Shown: piece by piece, positions 32,852 to 40,461 of the stretch
Numbering within the stretch: position 1 is the first letter of the stretch
Layout: every line of letters begins with the position of its first letter
DNA from: Terriglobia bacterium
Lineage (GTDB): Bacteria > Acidobacteriota > Terriglobia > Terriglobales > Acidobacteriaceae
Direction: 5' to 3'
DNA: 64,000 bases
Assembly: GCA_020073465.1 (NCBI GenBank)
Contig: JAIQFC010000013.1
Location: forward strand, 1 to 64,000
Notes under the pieces: model-generated
The model's input: the letters and a program-made list of their open reading frames with translations, nothing else
The model's database searches: none
What the model was told of the DNA's origin: nothing
Program-made: the position numbers and the translations under genes

Positions 32852-33766
32852 ATGCGATTCATCGCTACCCGCGCAATCTTCGTCCTGATCACATCCGCGT
32901 TTTTTTCATCAGCAGTGAGCGCATCCGCCCAGAACATTGTGATTGGCGTTCTGGAGGACACCCCAGGCCACTACGCTGGAGAACCCAACTATCGTGACGT
33001 GCGTGCGGTTTTCAGGAAGAGCGGGACGGCCTGGCAGGTTTTTCCGAACGACTGTCCCGATCAGGATTGTCTGGAGAAGATTGCATCTGCCTATCCAGGG
33101 AATGTGACATGGACAATCGCTTTTGATGGCAAGAATCTTGGGCAAGTTACTACCGGTGCACCAAAAGAATACAAATGGTATTCGAGCGTGGGGCAGCAGG
33201 ACATCATCAGCACCGGTTCGGTACCCACGGTCGGAGAAAAATCGGCGCAGTTCGCGGGTTGGGCGGACGTTCCTGTGTATCGACCTCTGGTGGCGAACTC
33301 GCAGCCGTATTTTACGGACCCCGATATCTGGAAACCATTCAGCCCGAAACAAGAGCTCGTGAGGATGCTGCAGCAGCAATTTCGAAAGTGGTTTCCAAAA
33401 TTGTGCCGTCTGGGTGGACCCAATAGTAGCGAGATGATACCGTTCGCGTATCGCAACGAAGACGTAAAGCTGGTCAAGGCTTACGGCTCGAAGACCGGAT
33501 GGGTTGTGGCCCGGTTGCATCTAGAAGCCGTGGACTGCAAGGACGTGGAAGCCGGATTTGACATCGATGACCCGTGGTTCGTGATTGATTTAGGAAAGTC
33601 TGTGAGGTACGTTGGCGCTGGTATGTGGCTGGTCGACGCGGGCGACTACGACAACGACGGCAAGGCGGAGATACTCTTTTCCATCGACCGCTACAACCGC
33701 GGTGGGTATGAATTGTTCTACGACGATTTCAAGAAACACGTTACGTTTGAATTCAGTTACCACTGA
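32852..33766 (+). CDS. Secreted protein of unknown function
   Basis: A 304-residue protein with signal peptide (MRFIATRAIFVLITSAFF to ASAQ). I do not recognise the middle; it has paired cysteines (CPDQDC) that might form a disulfide. Near the C-terminus VDAGDYDNDGKAEILFSIDR resembles a single FG-GAP/calcium-binding repeat of beta-propeller proteins. The ATG at 32852 opens directly into the signal peptide. It lies alone between the CHAD-HD gene and a nuclease-like gene. Confidence 0.6.
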   Translation: MRFIATRAIFVLITSAFFSSAVSASAQNIVIGVLEDTPGHYAGEPNYRDVRAVFRKSGTAWQVFPNDCPDQDCLEKIASAYPGNVTWTIAFDGKNLGQVTTGAPKEYKWYSSVGQQDIISTGSVPTVGEKSAQFAGWADVPVYRPLVANSQPYFTDPDIWKPFSPKQELVRMLQQQFRKWFPKLCRLGGPNSSEMIPFAYRNEDVKLVKAYGSKTGWVVARLHLEAVDCKDVEAGFDIDDPWFVIDLGKSVRYVGAGMWLVDAGDYDNDGKAEILFSIDRYNRGGYELFYDDFKKHVTFEFSYH

Positions 33767-33880
33767 AGTTTCCACAAGCTAGTAGCTTCTCAGCTACTTC
33801 CACGCATCCGCGTCTCCAGTTACAAATATTCTTTGCTTCTAACTTCGCGAGCCGAGAGCCGAACGCCTGAAGCCGAATCT

Positions 33881-34432
33881 ATGACTCATTCCCAACTGGT
33901 CGAGAAAGCTGTCCGCTGGCTGCGGCACTACCGCTGCGGCGTCGTGCTCTCGGAGCAGGCCTGCGTCAGCGGTGAGATGCCGGATGCCATTGGCTGGAAG
34001 CGCGCCTGTCATTCCGTGCTGGTCGAGTGCAAGATCACGCGCGCGGATTTCCTCGCAGACCGCACTAAGCCCTTTCGTCTCAAGCCGGAGCAGGGAGTCG
34101 GCAGCGAACGGTTCTATCTGACACCCGCGAGTTTGGTGCACGCTGAAGAACTCCCCCTGGGCTGGGGACTGCTTGAAATTCGCGAGCGCCGAATCGAGAT
34201 GGTTCATGCTTCGGCCAAGAACCTGCGCAGCGCCACCGGTTTCCGTTACGAGATGAACCTACTGCTGGCCAGCCTGGCGCGGGTGCAGGTGCGCATCGAA
34301 CCGCAGACCATCACCGACTTCCTGAAGTGGAAGAACCGTATGGCAGAGTACAACCGTGGCTCCTTGCCCGAAGGACTGACCGCGGCGGAGGACGAAGCCA
34401 ACGTCTTCCTCGAACCCGAGTTGCCGTGCTGA
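33881..34432 (+). CDS. PD-(D/E)XK nuclease-like protein
   Basis: A 183-residue protein. EMPDAIGWK (Asp) followed by HSVLVECKITRADFLADR (ExK) gives the D...ExK arrangement of restriction-endonuclease-like folds. The later GSERFYLTPASL and LPLGWGLLEI recall MmcB-like DNA-repair nucleases, in which a similar strand order occurs. No methyltransferase or other partner is nearby, so this is a stand-alone protein and not a visible restriction system. ATG 33881 is chosen because upstream residues look non-coding. Function as a DNA nuclease is inferred from motif layout only. Confidence 0.55.
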   Translation: MTHSQLVEKAVRWLRHYRCGVVLSEQACVSGEMPDAIGWKRACHSVLVECKITRADFLADRTKPFRLKPEQGVGSERFYLTPASLVHAEELPLGWGLLEIRERRIEMVHASAKNLRSATGFRYEMNLLLASLARVQVRIEPQTITDFLKWKNRMAEYNRGSLPEGLTAAEDEANVFLEPELPC

Positions 34433-34728
34433 CGGTGCGCTGGTCTGACCGGTAGGACCAACGTTTATAGCTTGTAGATAATCTGAGCATTAGAGGCGAT
34501 TTAAGCGACCTCCTGCCAGAACGCGACCCTGGGAGGAGGAGATAGTGTGTCTGAGCCCCGATTGTCCCTGCACGGGGCTTAGAACGCAAATGCGGGGCAT
34601 TCTGGGTGGGGCTGCAGTCCCGATTCGTCTCTGTCCAGGCTTCCCTCAGCGCCCTATTTAATATCTTATAGATAATAAACGGGTTAGGAGTTTCTAGTCA
34701 GATAAGACTCCTCCCCGTCGTCCCATTC
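34433..34728. other. Intergenic stretch with no recognised gene
   Basis: Nothing coding recognised. It contains two near-copies of CTTRTAGATAAT (about 34471 and 34665), an AGCCCCG/CGGGGCT hairpin (about 34555-34580) and an AT-rich patch (34656-34680) in otherwise GC-rich DNA. GGAGT...ACTCC (about 34687-34711) forms another small inverted repeat. A promoter or small RNA cannot be excluded. Confidence 0.4.
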
Positions 34729-34831
34729 TGTCATCCTGAGGTTCGCGTTCTTTGCGGGCCGAAGGACCTATGCAACGCGCCGGGGATTGCATAGGTCCTT
34801 CCCCTTCGCGTGGCTCAGGGTCAGGATGACA
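34729..34831. repeat. Inverted-repeat hairpin element, copy 1
   Basis: It opens TGTCATCCTGAGGTTCGCGT and closes CTCAGGGTCAGGATGACA, so the ends are complementary. Inner arms GAAGGACCTATGCAA and TTGCATAGGTCCTTC are also complementary. Copies 2 and 3 are at 35908-35991 and 36380-36465. Confidence 0.85.
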
Positions 34832-34861
34832 GTGCATAGGGTTTTTCCATTGCGGGTGCTT

Positions 34862-34890
34862 CAAAAAGAAAACCGGGCTGGTTGGCCCGG
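34862..34890 (-). terminator. Rho-independent terminator (- strand)
   Basis: CCGGGC (34873-34878) and GCCCGG (34885-34890) enclose a 6-nt loop. On the - strand the stem is followed by TTTTCTTTTTG. It is well placed to end transcription from recR or from the small frame at 34923-35084. Confidence 0.75.
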
Positions 34891-34922
34891 TCTCTCATGG
34901 CGTCGAGTTGGATGCGGTTACA

Positions 34923-35084
34923 TCACAGCACGGCGCGACTGGCGCTGAGGCTGCTTTCTGGTTGGGTTAGGACCAGTGTCCGGTCGCCCGGTGGTGCTTC
35001 CTCAGGCCAGTCCACAGATCGTCGGTTCAGGTCGAAGATCCGAGAAGCGAGGAAACAGACAGCGGTGAGAATTGCAAACCACAT
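34923..35084 (-). CDS. Possible 53-residue small membrane protein
   Basis: An ATG frame encodes MWFAILTAVCFLASRIFDL, a plausible membrane helix, followed by a polar tail. It ends about 35 bp before a strong terminator on the same strand. There is no convincing ribosome binding site and no recognised homologue. Support is the hydrophobic N-terminus and the terminator only. It could instead be part of a non-coding transcript or the recR 3' region. Confidence 0.3.
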   Translation of the reverse strand: MWFAILTAVCFLASRIFDLNRRSVDWPEEAPPGDRTLVLTQPESSLSASRAVL

Positions 35085-35283
35085 GCCAGGTGAACACTTC
35101 AACCCAAGAGATTACAGGTAGCCACCTAAACTATTGAAGATAAATAAGTTCATTGCGTGCCGGTGCGGCAGCTGCAAGTTTCGGAGGCGTCCCCCCGTGG
35201 CCTCTGGGGGTAAAGTTTTGCACAAGTTGCACAGGAGGCGGTGCAACGGAGTCGAGTGAGGACGGGAGGCTGGGAGCGCCAAC

Positions 35284-35883
35284 CTATAGTTCCCGGCGCC
35301 CTTCCATCGCCTTCAGCATCGTGATTTCGTCGGTGTATTCGATGTCGCTACCCACTGGGATGCCCATGGCAATGCGCGTCACCTTCACGCCCACGCGCTT
35401 GAGTTGCTGCGAGAGATAGGTGGCCGTGGCTTCGCCTTCGACGGTGGGATTGGTGGCGAGGATGACCTCGTCGATGTTGCCAGACTCGACGCGGGAGATG
35501 AGATTGCCGATACGAAGTTGCTCGGGCCCGACACCATGCAGGGGAGAGATTGCGCCGTGCAGGACGTGGAACACGCCGTTGAAGTGCTTGGTCCTTTCGA
35601 TGGCGGCGATGTTGGTGGGTTCTTCGACCACGCAGACCAGGCGCTGGTTGCGGGTGGGGCTCGTGCAGTAGACACAAGGGTCGACGTCGGTGATGTTGTT
35701 GCACACCGAGCACAACCGGAGGTTGGCCTTCACATCGCGTACGGCGGTGGCGAGCGCTTCGGCGTCTTCGTCGCTGGAGCGCAGGATGTGGAAGGCCAGA
35801 CGCTGCGCGCTTTTCGCGCCGACGCCGGGGAGTTTCTTCAGTTCGTCTATCAACCGCGACATCGGCTCGGCAAATTTGGACAT
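35284..35883 (-). CDS. recR: Recombination mediator protein RecR
   Basis: A 199-residue protein that, with RecF/RecO, loads RecA at single-strand gaps. The helix-hairpin-helix region ([17 protein letters not shown]), the C4 zinc finger ([16 protein letters not shown]) and the Toprim domain ([16 protein letters not shown] to [15 protein letters not shown]) are all present. Length is typical. It is the last gene of the conserved dnaX-ebfC-recR order, separated from ebfC by an inserted hairpin repeat. Confidence 0.97.
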   Translation of the reverse strand: MSKFAEPMSRLIDELKKLPGVGAKSAQRLAFHILRSSDEDAEALATAVRDVKANLRLCSVCNNITDVDPCVYCTSPTRNQRLVCVVEEPTNIAAIERTKHFNGVFHVLHGAISPLHGVGPEQLRIGNLISRVESGNIDEVILATNPTVEGEATATYLSQQLKRVGVKVTRIAMGIPVGSDIEYTDEITMLKAMEGRREL

Positions 35884-35907
35884 TGGGTCAATTCAGTTCA
35901 GGTGGAT

Positions 35908-35991
35908 TGTCATCCTGAGCGAAGCGAAGGACCTATGCATTCTCCCGCTGCCGGCAAAATGCATGGGTTCTTCGCTTCGCTCAGAATGACA
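35908..35991. repeat. Inverted-repeat hairpin element, copy 2 (between recR and ebfC)
   Basis: TGTCATCCTGAGCGAAGCGA...GGACCTATGCAT on the left pairs with ATGCATGGGTTCTTCGCTTCGCTCAGAATGACA on the right (shown in part). The arms are about 30 bp with few mismatches and a ~20-nt loop. Confidence 0.85.
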
Positions 35992-36008
35992 AGCGTAAAA
36001 GTGGACTT

Positions 36009-36314
36009 CTAGAGTCCGCCGATACCGAGGCCACCAAGCATTCCACCTACAGTCGACTGCATCTGTGCATCAACTTTGCGCGCGGCTTCGTTGATGGCTG
36101 CGAGCACCAGATCTTGCAGCATCTCGACGTCGCCACCTTTTACGGCTTCGGGGTCGATGCGCAGGCTGAGCAGTTGCTTGCGGCCATCCATCTTGGCCGT
36201 GACGGTGCCGCCGCCGGATGATGCTTCGACGACCGTCTCCTGCATTTTCTTCTGCAGGCTTTCGTACTGCGACCTGGCTTTGGACATCAGATCTTGCAGG
36301 TTGAATCCACCCAT
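36009..36314 (-). CDS. ebfC: Nucleoid-associated protein YbaB/EbfC
   Basis: A 101-residue DNA-binding protein. The family segment LMSKARSQYESLQKKMQE, then VTAKMDGRKQLLSLRIDPEA and DLVLAAINEAARKV, is clear. The C-terminus is Gly/Met-rich (GGMLGGLGIGGL), as is usual. It lies between dnaX and recR, the arrangement conserved across many bacteria. Confidence 0.95.
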   Translation of the reverse strand: MGGFNLQDLMSKARSQYESLQKKMQETVVEASSGGGTVTAKMDGRKQLLSLRIDPEAVKGGDVEMLQDLVLAAINEAARKVDAQMQSTVGGMLGGLGIGGL

Positions 36315-36379
36315 GAGTACCTTTCCGTTGCTGCGTGGGTCTTAGGTGTTAGGTCTTGGGCTATCGATACCAATGGAAT

Positions 36380-36465
36380 TGTCATTCTGAGCGAAGCGAA
36401 GAACCCATGCATCTTTGCCGGCAGCCAGGGAGGTACATAGGTCCTTCGCTTCGCTCAGGATGACA
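36380..36465. repeat. Inverted-repeat hairpin element, copy 3 (between ebfC and dnaX)
   Basis: TGTCATTCTGAGCGAAGCGA pairs with TCGCTTCGCTCAGGATGACA at the other end. Inner arms GAACCCATGCAT and ACATAGGTCCTTC also pair in part. The loop (CTTTGCCGGCAGCC) differs from copy 2. Confidence 0.85.
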
Positions 36466-36479
36466 AGAGCGTTGGTGCG

Positions 36480-38372
36480 TCACCGTTTCTCCCTATAGTC
36501 AATCACGGTGCGAATCTCAGCGCCGAATTTTCCCCGCATACGGCGGACAACGGCATCCTGTTCGGCGCGGCTGCGTCCGCTAACCGCGGGGCCGTTGGGC
36601 CGTGCGGCTGCGCCGTTACGCTTGTGTTCTTGTGGCGCGACGGATGCCCCGGGAACGATCTTCAACTTGACCGCTCGACCCAAGACTCCGCTGGCCGAGG
36701 CGATGGCGAGGCGCCGGGCCTCTGCACTCAGGGACATGTCAACTACCGCTTGCGACTCGGCGACTTTGACGACCAACTCATTTCCCTGAACACTCCACTC
36801 GCCAGCTTCGAGCATGGAGACGAGGATGCGCTGGTTGCCATCGGCCAGGGCCTGCAGCACGGCCGTCTGCATCTTGTCGATTGGTGTGGGCTGTGCATTG
36901 GGTGACGAAGGCGCTTGTGGTGGCGCGACGGATGGCTCGGCTTGCTGCGGCGGCTCCGGTTCTGGGGCACGATCGCGAAAGTCCGCGGGGGCGGCGGCAC
37001 CCATGATTACCGGCGCCGCCGGGTTTACTCCGGCGACGATCCGCGGCCCGGCGCCGGGAGAAGCGTCTGACGCGCTTTCCTGCCTTGGAGTGCCTTTACG
37101 GGCCGAATCGGCGGCGAAGGGTGAAACGTAATTTGCCCGGGCGCTGGGATTCGCTTCCGCGCGACGGGGCTCAGCGGAGCTTGCACCGCCGACAATCGCT
37201 GGTCTTGCGGGAGTGCGTGGCGCGTTCGCGGCGGGGGCGGCCGCGACATCACTGAGCAGCTGTTCGATCGGCAGCAGGCGCTGGGCGTGTGCCATCTTCA
37301 GCAGACCCAACTCCAGATGGAAGCGCTGCTCGTGCTTGTATCCCAACTCGCCGTGAGTGCGGAGCATGATCTGCAAGTGGCGCGTGAGATCTTCTTCACC
37401 GAACAGCTCAGCAACGCGGGCTACGCGCTCGCGTTCTTCGCTGGAAATCTGCAGCAGGGAAGAGTCCTTGCCGGCAACCTTCGCGACTGTGGCGTTGCGC
37501 AGGAATCGGACCATCTGCCGGGCGAAGTGGGTGGGGCTGTGGCCCTCGCTGATCAAGTGATCGACGTGGCGGAGGACCTCATCGCTCTTGCCCTGGGCGA
37601 CGGCCTGCATCACCTCTTCGAGAACGTGCGCGGGAGCGGCGCCAACCAGGTTGCGCACTGAGTCGGCGGTGAGCTTTCCGCTGGAGGATGCGATGGCCTG
37701 ATCGAGAATGGACAATGCGTCGCGCATGGAGCCATCGCCGGCCTCGGCCAGCAAGGCCAGAGCGTCGTCATCGGCCTCGAGCTTTTCGCGCGTGAGCAGG
37801 TCGCGCAGCTGGCCGACGATGTCGTCGAACTTCACGGCGCGGAAGCTGAAGTGCTGGCAGCGCGACCGGATCGTCTGGGGAATGTCCTCGGGCTGGGTGG
37901 TCGCCAGCATGAAAACGATATGGTCGGGAGGCTCCTCCAGCGTTTTGAGCAGCGCGTTGAAGGCGGCGTCAGTGATCTGGTGAGCTTCGTCGAGGATGTA
38001 GATCTTGAAGCGGTCGCGAGCGGGGCGGTAGCGGGCAGCCTCGCGCAGTTCGCGGATTTCGTCGATGCCACGGTTGGTGGCAGCGTCGATTTCAATGACG
38101 TCGACGGAATTTCCGGCGCGAATTTCGGTGCAGGATTCACAGGTGCCACATGGTTCGGGGACGGGCTTGTCTTTCGAGCGGCAATTCAGGGCCATCGCCA
38201 GAATGCGCGCCACGGTGGTCTTGCCGATACCGCGATGACCGCTGAAGATGTAGCCGTGGGCGCTGCGTCCCTGCTCGATGGCGTTTTGGAGAGTGCGGGT
38301 GACGTGCTCTTGTCCGATGACCCCGGAGAACTTTTGCGGACGGTATTTGCGTGCCAGGACGGTGTAGCTCAT
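36480..38372 (-). CDS. dnaX: DNA polymerase III subunits gamma and tau
   Basis: A 630-residue clamp-loader ATPase. The N-terminal AAA+ module has Walker A GHRGIGKTT, a zinc-binding cluster (CGTCESC preceded by an upstream Cys), Walker B IYILDEAH and the sensor ATTQPEDIPQTIRSRCQHF. A clamp-loader lid and oligomerisation domain follow (to about 370). A low-complexity Pro/Ala linker (about 385-500) leads into a tau-like C-terminal domain. No A-rich slippery frameshift site stood out, so only the full-length product is evident. It heads the dnaX-ebfC-recR group. Confidence 0.96.
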   Translation of the reverse strand: MSYTVLARKYRPQKFSGVIGQEHVTRTLQNAIEQGRSAHGYIFSGHRGIGKTTVARILAMALNCRSKDKPVPEPCGTCESCTEIRAGNSVDVIEIDAATNRGIDEIRELREAARYRPARDRFKIYILDEAHQITDAAFNALLKTLEEPPDHIVFMLATTQPEDIPQTIRSRCQHFSFRAVKFDDIVGQLRDLLTREKLEADDDALALLAEAGDGSMRDALSILDQAIASSSGKLTADSVRNLVGAAPAHVLEEVMQAVAQGKSDEVLRHVDHLISEGHSPTHFARQMVRFLRNATVAKVAGKDSSLLQISSEERERVARVAELFGEEDLTRHLQIMLRTHGELGYKHEQRFHLELGLLKMAHAQRLLPIEQLLSDVAAAPAANAPRTPARPAIVGGASSAEPRRAEANPSARANYVSPFAADSARKGTPRQESASDASPGAGPRIVAGVNPAAPVIMGAAAPADFRDRAPEPEPPQQAEPSVAPPQAPSSPNAQPTPIDKMQTAVLQALADGNQRILVSMLEAGEWSVQGNELVVKVAESQAVVDMSLSAEARRLAIASASGVLGRAVKLKIVPGASVAPQEHKRNGAAARPNGPAVSGRSRAEQDAVVRRMRGKFGAEIRTVIDYREKR

Positions 38373-38637
38373 GAGCGAGAAGACTCGATTATACGTGATG
38401 AGCGGGAGGGCTTGCGGGTTTGGTCTAACAAAAGGTGATCACGGAGTACGCGGTGAAATGCCCGCAGAGACCGCAGAGGAGTGCGCGCCAGATTGCTTGT
38501 GCTGACAGCTGACCGCTGGCGGCTGGAGCTGTTTTCGGGGCTTGCGAAGCTGCGTCGCACGCGATACGCTGGTGCGTCATCTGTGGTGGTGGCCAGCAGC
38601 AATCCAGGCGGGAGGCTGCGCGCAAAGGAGTGTTCTC

Positions 38638-38988
38638 ATGCAATTGAAAATCACAACTAAGACCGTGGACGGGATTCTGGTCCTGCAGTGCGGGGGACGG
38701 ATTGTGTTTGGCGAAGAATCGTCGCTGCTGCGGGATATGGTCAAGAAGGCGATCCCGGACAGCAAGCGCATCGTGCTGAACCTGGGCGAGGTGAACTACA
38801 TCGATTCAGGCGGGTTGGGCACGCTGGTGGCGCTGCACACAACCGCCAGCAACGCGGGTGGGACGATCAAGCTGGCGAGTCTGACCAAGCGCGTGGGAGA
38901 TCTGCTGCAGGTAACCAAACTGCTGACGGTGTTTGACGTGCACGAGTCGGAGTACGAGGCACTCGAAGCGTTTCGCACGGCGGCGTAG
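38638..38988 (+). CDS. STAS-domain anti-sigma factor antagonist
   Basis: A 116-residue single-domain STAS protein like SpoIIAA/RsbV. The phosphoacceptor loop is seen in VNYIDSGGLGTLVAL, with the conserved Ser after Asp. The role would be to bind a serine-kinase anti-sigma factor in its unphosphorylated state and release a sigma factor or other partner. No RsbW-like kinase or phosphatase is nearby. AAAGGAG at 38624-38630 supports the ATG at 38638. Confidence 0.88.
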   Translation: MQLKITTKTVDGILVLQCGGRIVFGEESSLLRDMVKKAIPDSKRIVLNLGEVNYIDSGGLGTLVALHTTASNAGGTIKLASLTKRVGDLLQVTKLLTVFDVHESEYEALEAFRTAA

Positions 38989-39021
38989 AAACGCCATGGG
39001 TGCGCAGAGCGCCCATCGAGA

Positions 39022-39396
39022 TTATTCCCATGCTGAACCCTTGTGTGGCTCGGCCTGATATTTGAAGAAATCTCTCACGCGTGGACTGTTCAGCCAGTAG
39101 ATCAGGAACAGGGAGAGGACAGCCTCAGCCATAATTCCTGATTGCGCCACGATCCTCCAGTGTGGGAGGGCGACGAGATTGAACAAGCCGAGGAGTGAGG
39201 TCAGCAAAATGAGAATCCTGGCCCAATTTCTCCCCTTCCAGTAAAACCACAGCACAAAATAGCCGGCCGCCATCATCACAATGTTGAAAGCCAGCTGTAG
39301 CCTGGCGGTACGAGAATCCCATTGGACATACGCGAACCCGGTAAGGTTCAGGACCGCCATCGCAATCGTGGTCTCTTTCAGTCCGCGCGGTCTCAT
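39022..39396 (-). CDS. Small four-helix membrane protein of unknown function
   Basis: A 124-residue protein with about four hydrophobic segments (about 12-24, 33-52, 58-75 and 85-101) and charged loops such as YWKGRNWARI. The last is seen in several DUF-type membrane proteins, but I cannot assign a family. Its start is very close to the divergent alkyltransferase-like gene, so the two probably share a promoter region. Confidence 0.6.
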   Translation of the reverse strand: MRPRGLKETTIAMAVLNLTGFAYVQWDSRTARLQLAFNIVMMAAGYFVLWFYWKGRNWARILILLTSLLGLFNLVALPHWRIVAQSGIMAEAVLSLFLIYWLNSPRVRDFFKYQAEPHKGSAWE

Positions 39397-39413
39397 TGGA
39401 GCAGAAGTCTAGC

Positions 39414-39776
39414 ATGAGGCGAGAGCGCGGCTCGGTCCGCACAAAATCGGCGAGTCAGGACAGGGCCACCGACATGCGCATGCAGATCGAGCGAGCGATT
39501 CGCATGATCCCGCGCGGCAAAGTTTCAACCTACGGAGCCGTTGCTCGTGGTGCGGGCTTTCCCGGTGCAGCGCGGCAAGTGGCGGCGGTCCTGCGACGAG
39601 GTTTTGGCCTGCCCTGGCAGCGCGTCCTCGGTTCCGGCGGAGAGATCAAACTGACGGGAGACTCGGCGATCGAGCAGCGCTTGCGGCTGGAGGCCGAAGG
39701 CGTGCGGTTTCGGGGGCGAAAGGTGGATATGAAGCTATGTGAGTTCAAGTTTGGACGGTCGGCCAGACAGAACTAG
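39414..39776 (+). CDS. Alkyltransferase-like protein (ATL) of the MGMT family
   Basis: A 120-residue DNA-repair protein homologous to the C-terminal domain of O6-methylguanine-DNA methyltransferase. IPRGKVSTYGAVARGAGFPG (helix-turn-helix), AARQVAAVLRR (arginine finger region) and LPWQRVLGSGGEI align with the family. The PCHR active-site cysteine is absent: the position reads LPWQR, with Trp in place of Cys. Proteins with this change bind alkylated guanines and flag them for nucleotide excision repair. ATG 39414 is used; TTG 39396 or ATG 39471 are alternatives. A small hairpin follows the stop (39775-39809). The ~200 bp beyond hold no recognised gene. Confidence 0.9.
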   Translation: MRRERGSVRTKSASQDRATDMRMQIERAIRMIPRGKVSTYGAVARGAGFPGAARQVAAVLRRGFGLPWQRVLGSGGEIKLTGDSAIEQRLRLEAEGVRFRGRKVDMKLCEFKFGRSARQN

Positions 39777-40006
39777 AAGACACCCAGTTCTTCTCAGAAG
39801 TTGTCTTCTACCAGGACTGCCATGCTTGTGAGATAAGTGTTCCGGGAGGAGAAGCGAACGCCTCTCAGGGATAAGCCAGCATCAGTCGGAAGCCGTGCCC
39901 ATCCCAAAGCCGTTGGCGAGACCAGTGCCGACCACCGCGATCTGTGCTCTCCTTTCCACGATCGGCCATGCTCCATCGGGCGCCAAGACGGAGTTTGTCC
40001 GGGGTA

Positions 40007-40432
40007 CTATTTCACTACGACTAGGCACTTCACGTCGTCTTTCAGGGAAATCCGGCTAACATATCCAACTGAGCCTGGAGTAGTGGTGACATACTCGAGG
40101 AGGGCCGATTCAGTGTCGAAGGACTTGGGCATGGCGCCCTGTCCGGTAAATACTGTCTTGCGCCATTGCGCGCGGAACTCGCTGGGGGTCTCGTCCAAAT
40201 AGTTTCTCAAAAAGACTTCATGCGCCGGCCCACCCTTGAGCGTGACGGGCACGGCATGGGAGCCGTCAGCGAATCTGATTTTCGCACCCGTGAAAATGGC
40301 GCGCACATCGGCAACTCGGATATTCGAAATCGCGACGTCATTGTTGGCCACCAAGACGACGTCCTGAGCGCGGGCCGCGGACCAGCAACCGATGAAACCC
40401 AGCAACAGGACGAACCAACCGACTTTGCTCAT
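40007..40432 (-). CDS. Small periplasmic substrate-binding-like protein (PBP-like)
   Basis: A 141-residue exported protein. A signal peptide (MSKVGWFVLLLGFIGCWSA) is followed by a single lobe resembling phosphate-type binding proteins: VRAIFTGAKIRFADG, KGGPAHEVFLRNYL and TTPGSVGYVS. It is shorter than a full PstS, so it may be a one-domain member. ATG 40432 is chosen for its GGAG at suitable spacing. It follows the porin-like gene by about 30 bp on the same strand and was probably transferred and expressed with it. The ligand is unknown. Confidence 0.78.
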   Translation of the reverse strand: MSKVGWFVLLLGFIGCWSAARAQDVVLVANNDVAISNIRVADVRAIFTGAKIRFADGSHAVPVTLKGGPAHEVFLRNYLDETPSEFRAQWRKTVFTGQGAMPKSFDTESALLEYVTTTPGSVGYVSRISLKDDVKCLVVVK

Positions 40433-40461
40433 GGCCCTCATCTCCTCACACGCCTCGGGTG

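Noticed and set aside
33881-34432. Restriction-modification system
   Set aside because: Only a nuclease-like protein is present. No methyltransferase or specificity subunit is nearby.
34882-35121. 79-residue open frame on the + strand
   Set aside because: No ribosome binding site, no motif, and it begins inside a - strand terminator.
34729-36465. CRISPR-like array formed by the repeated hairpins near recR
   Set aside because: Copies are hundreds of bases apart, separated by genes, with no regular spacers and no cas genes.
36480-38372. Programmed frameshift site in dnaX
   Set aside because: No A-rich slippery heptamer followed by a stem-loop was seen in the linker region.
39794-39976. 60-residue - strand frame in the gap after the alkyltransferase-like gene
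   Set aside because: No ribosome binding site and no similarity recognised. It might be a gene remnant, but this cannot be supported.
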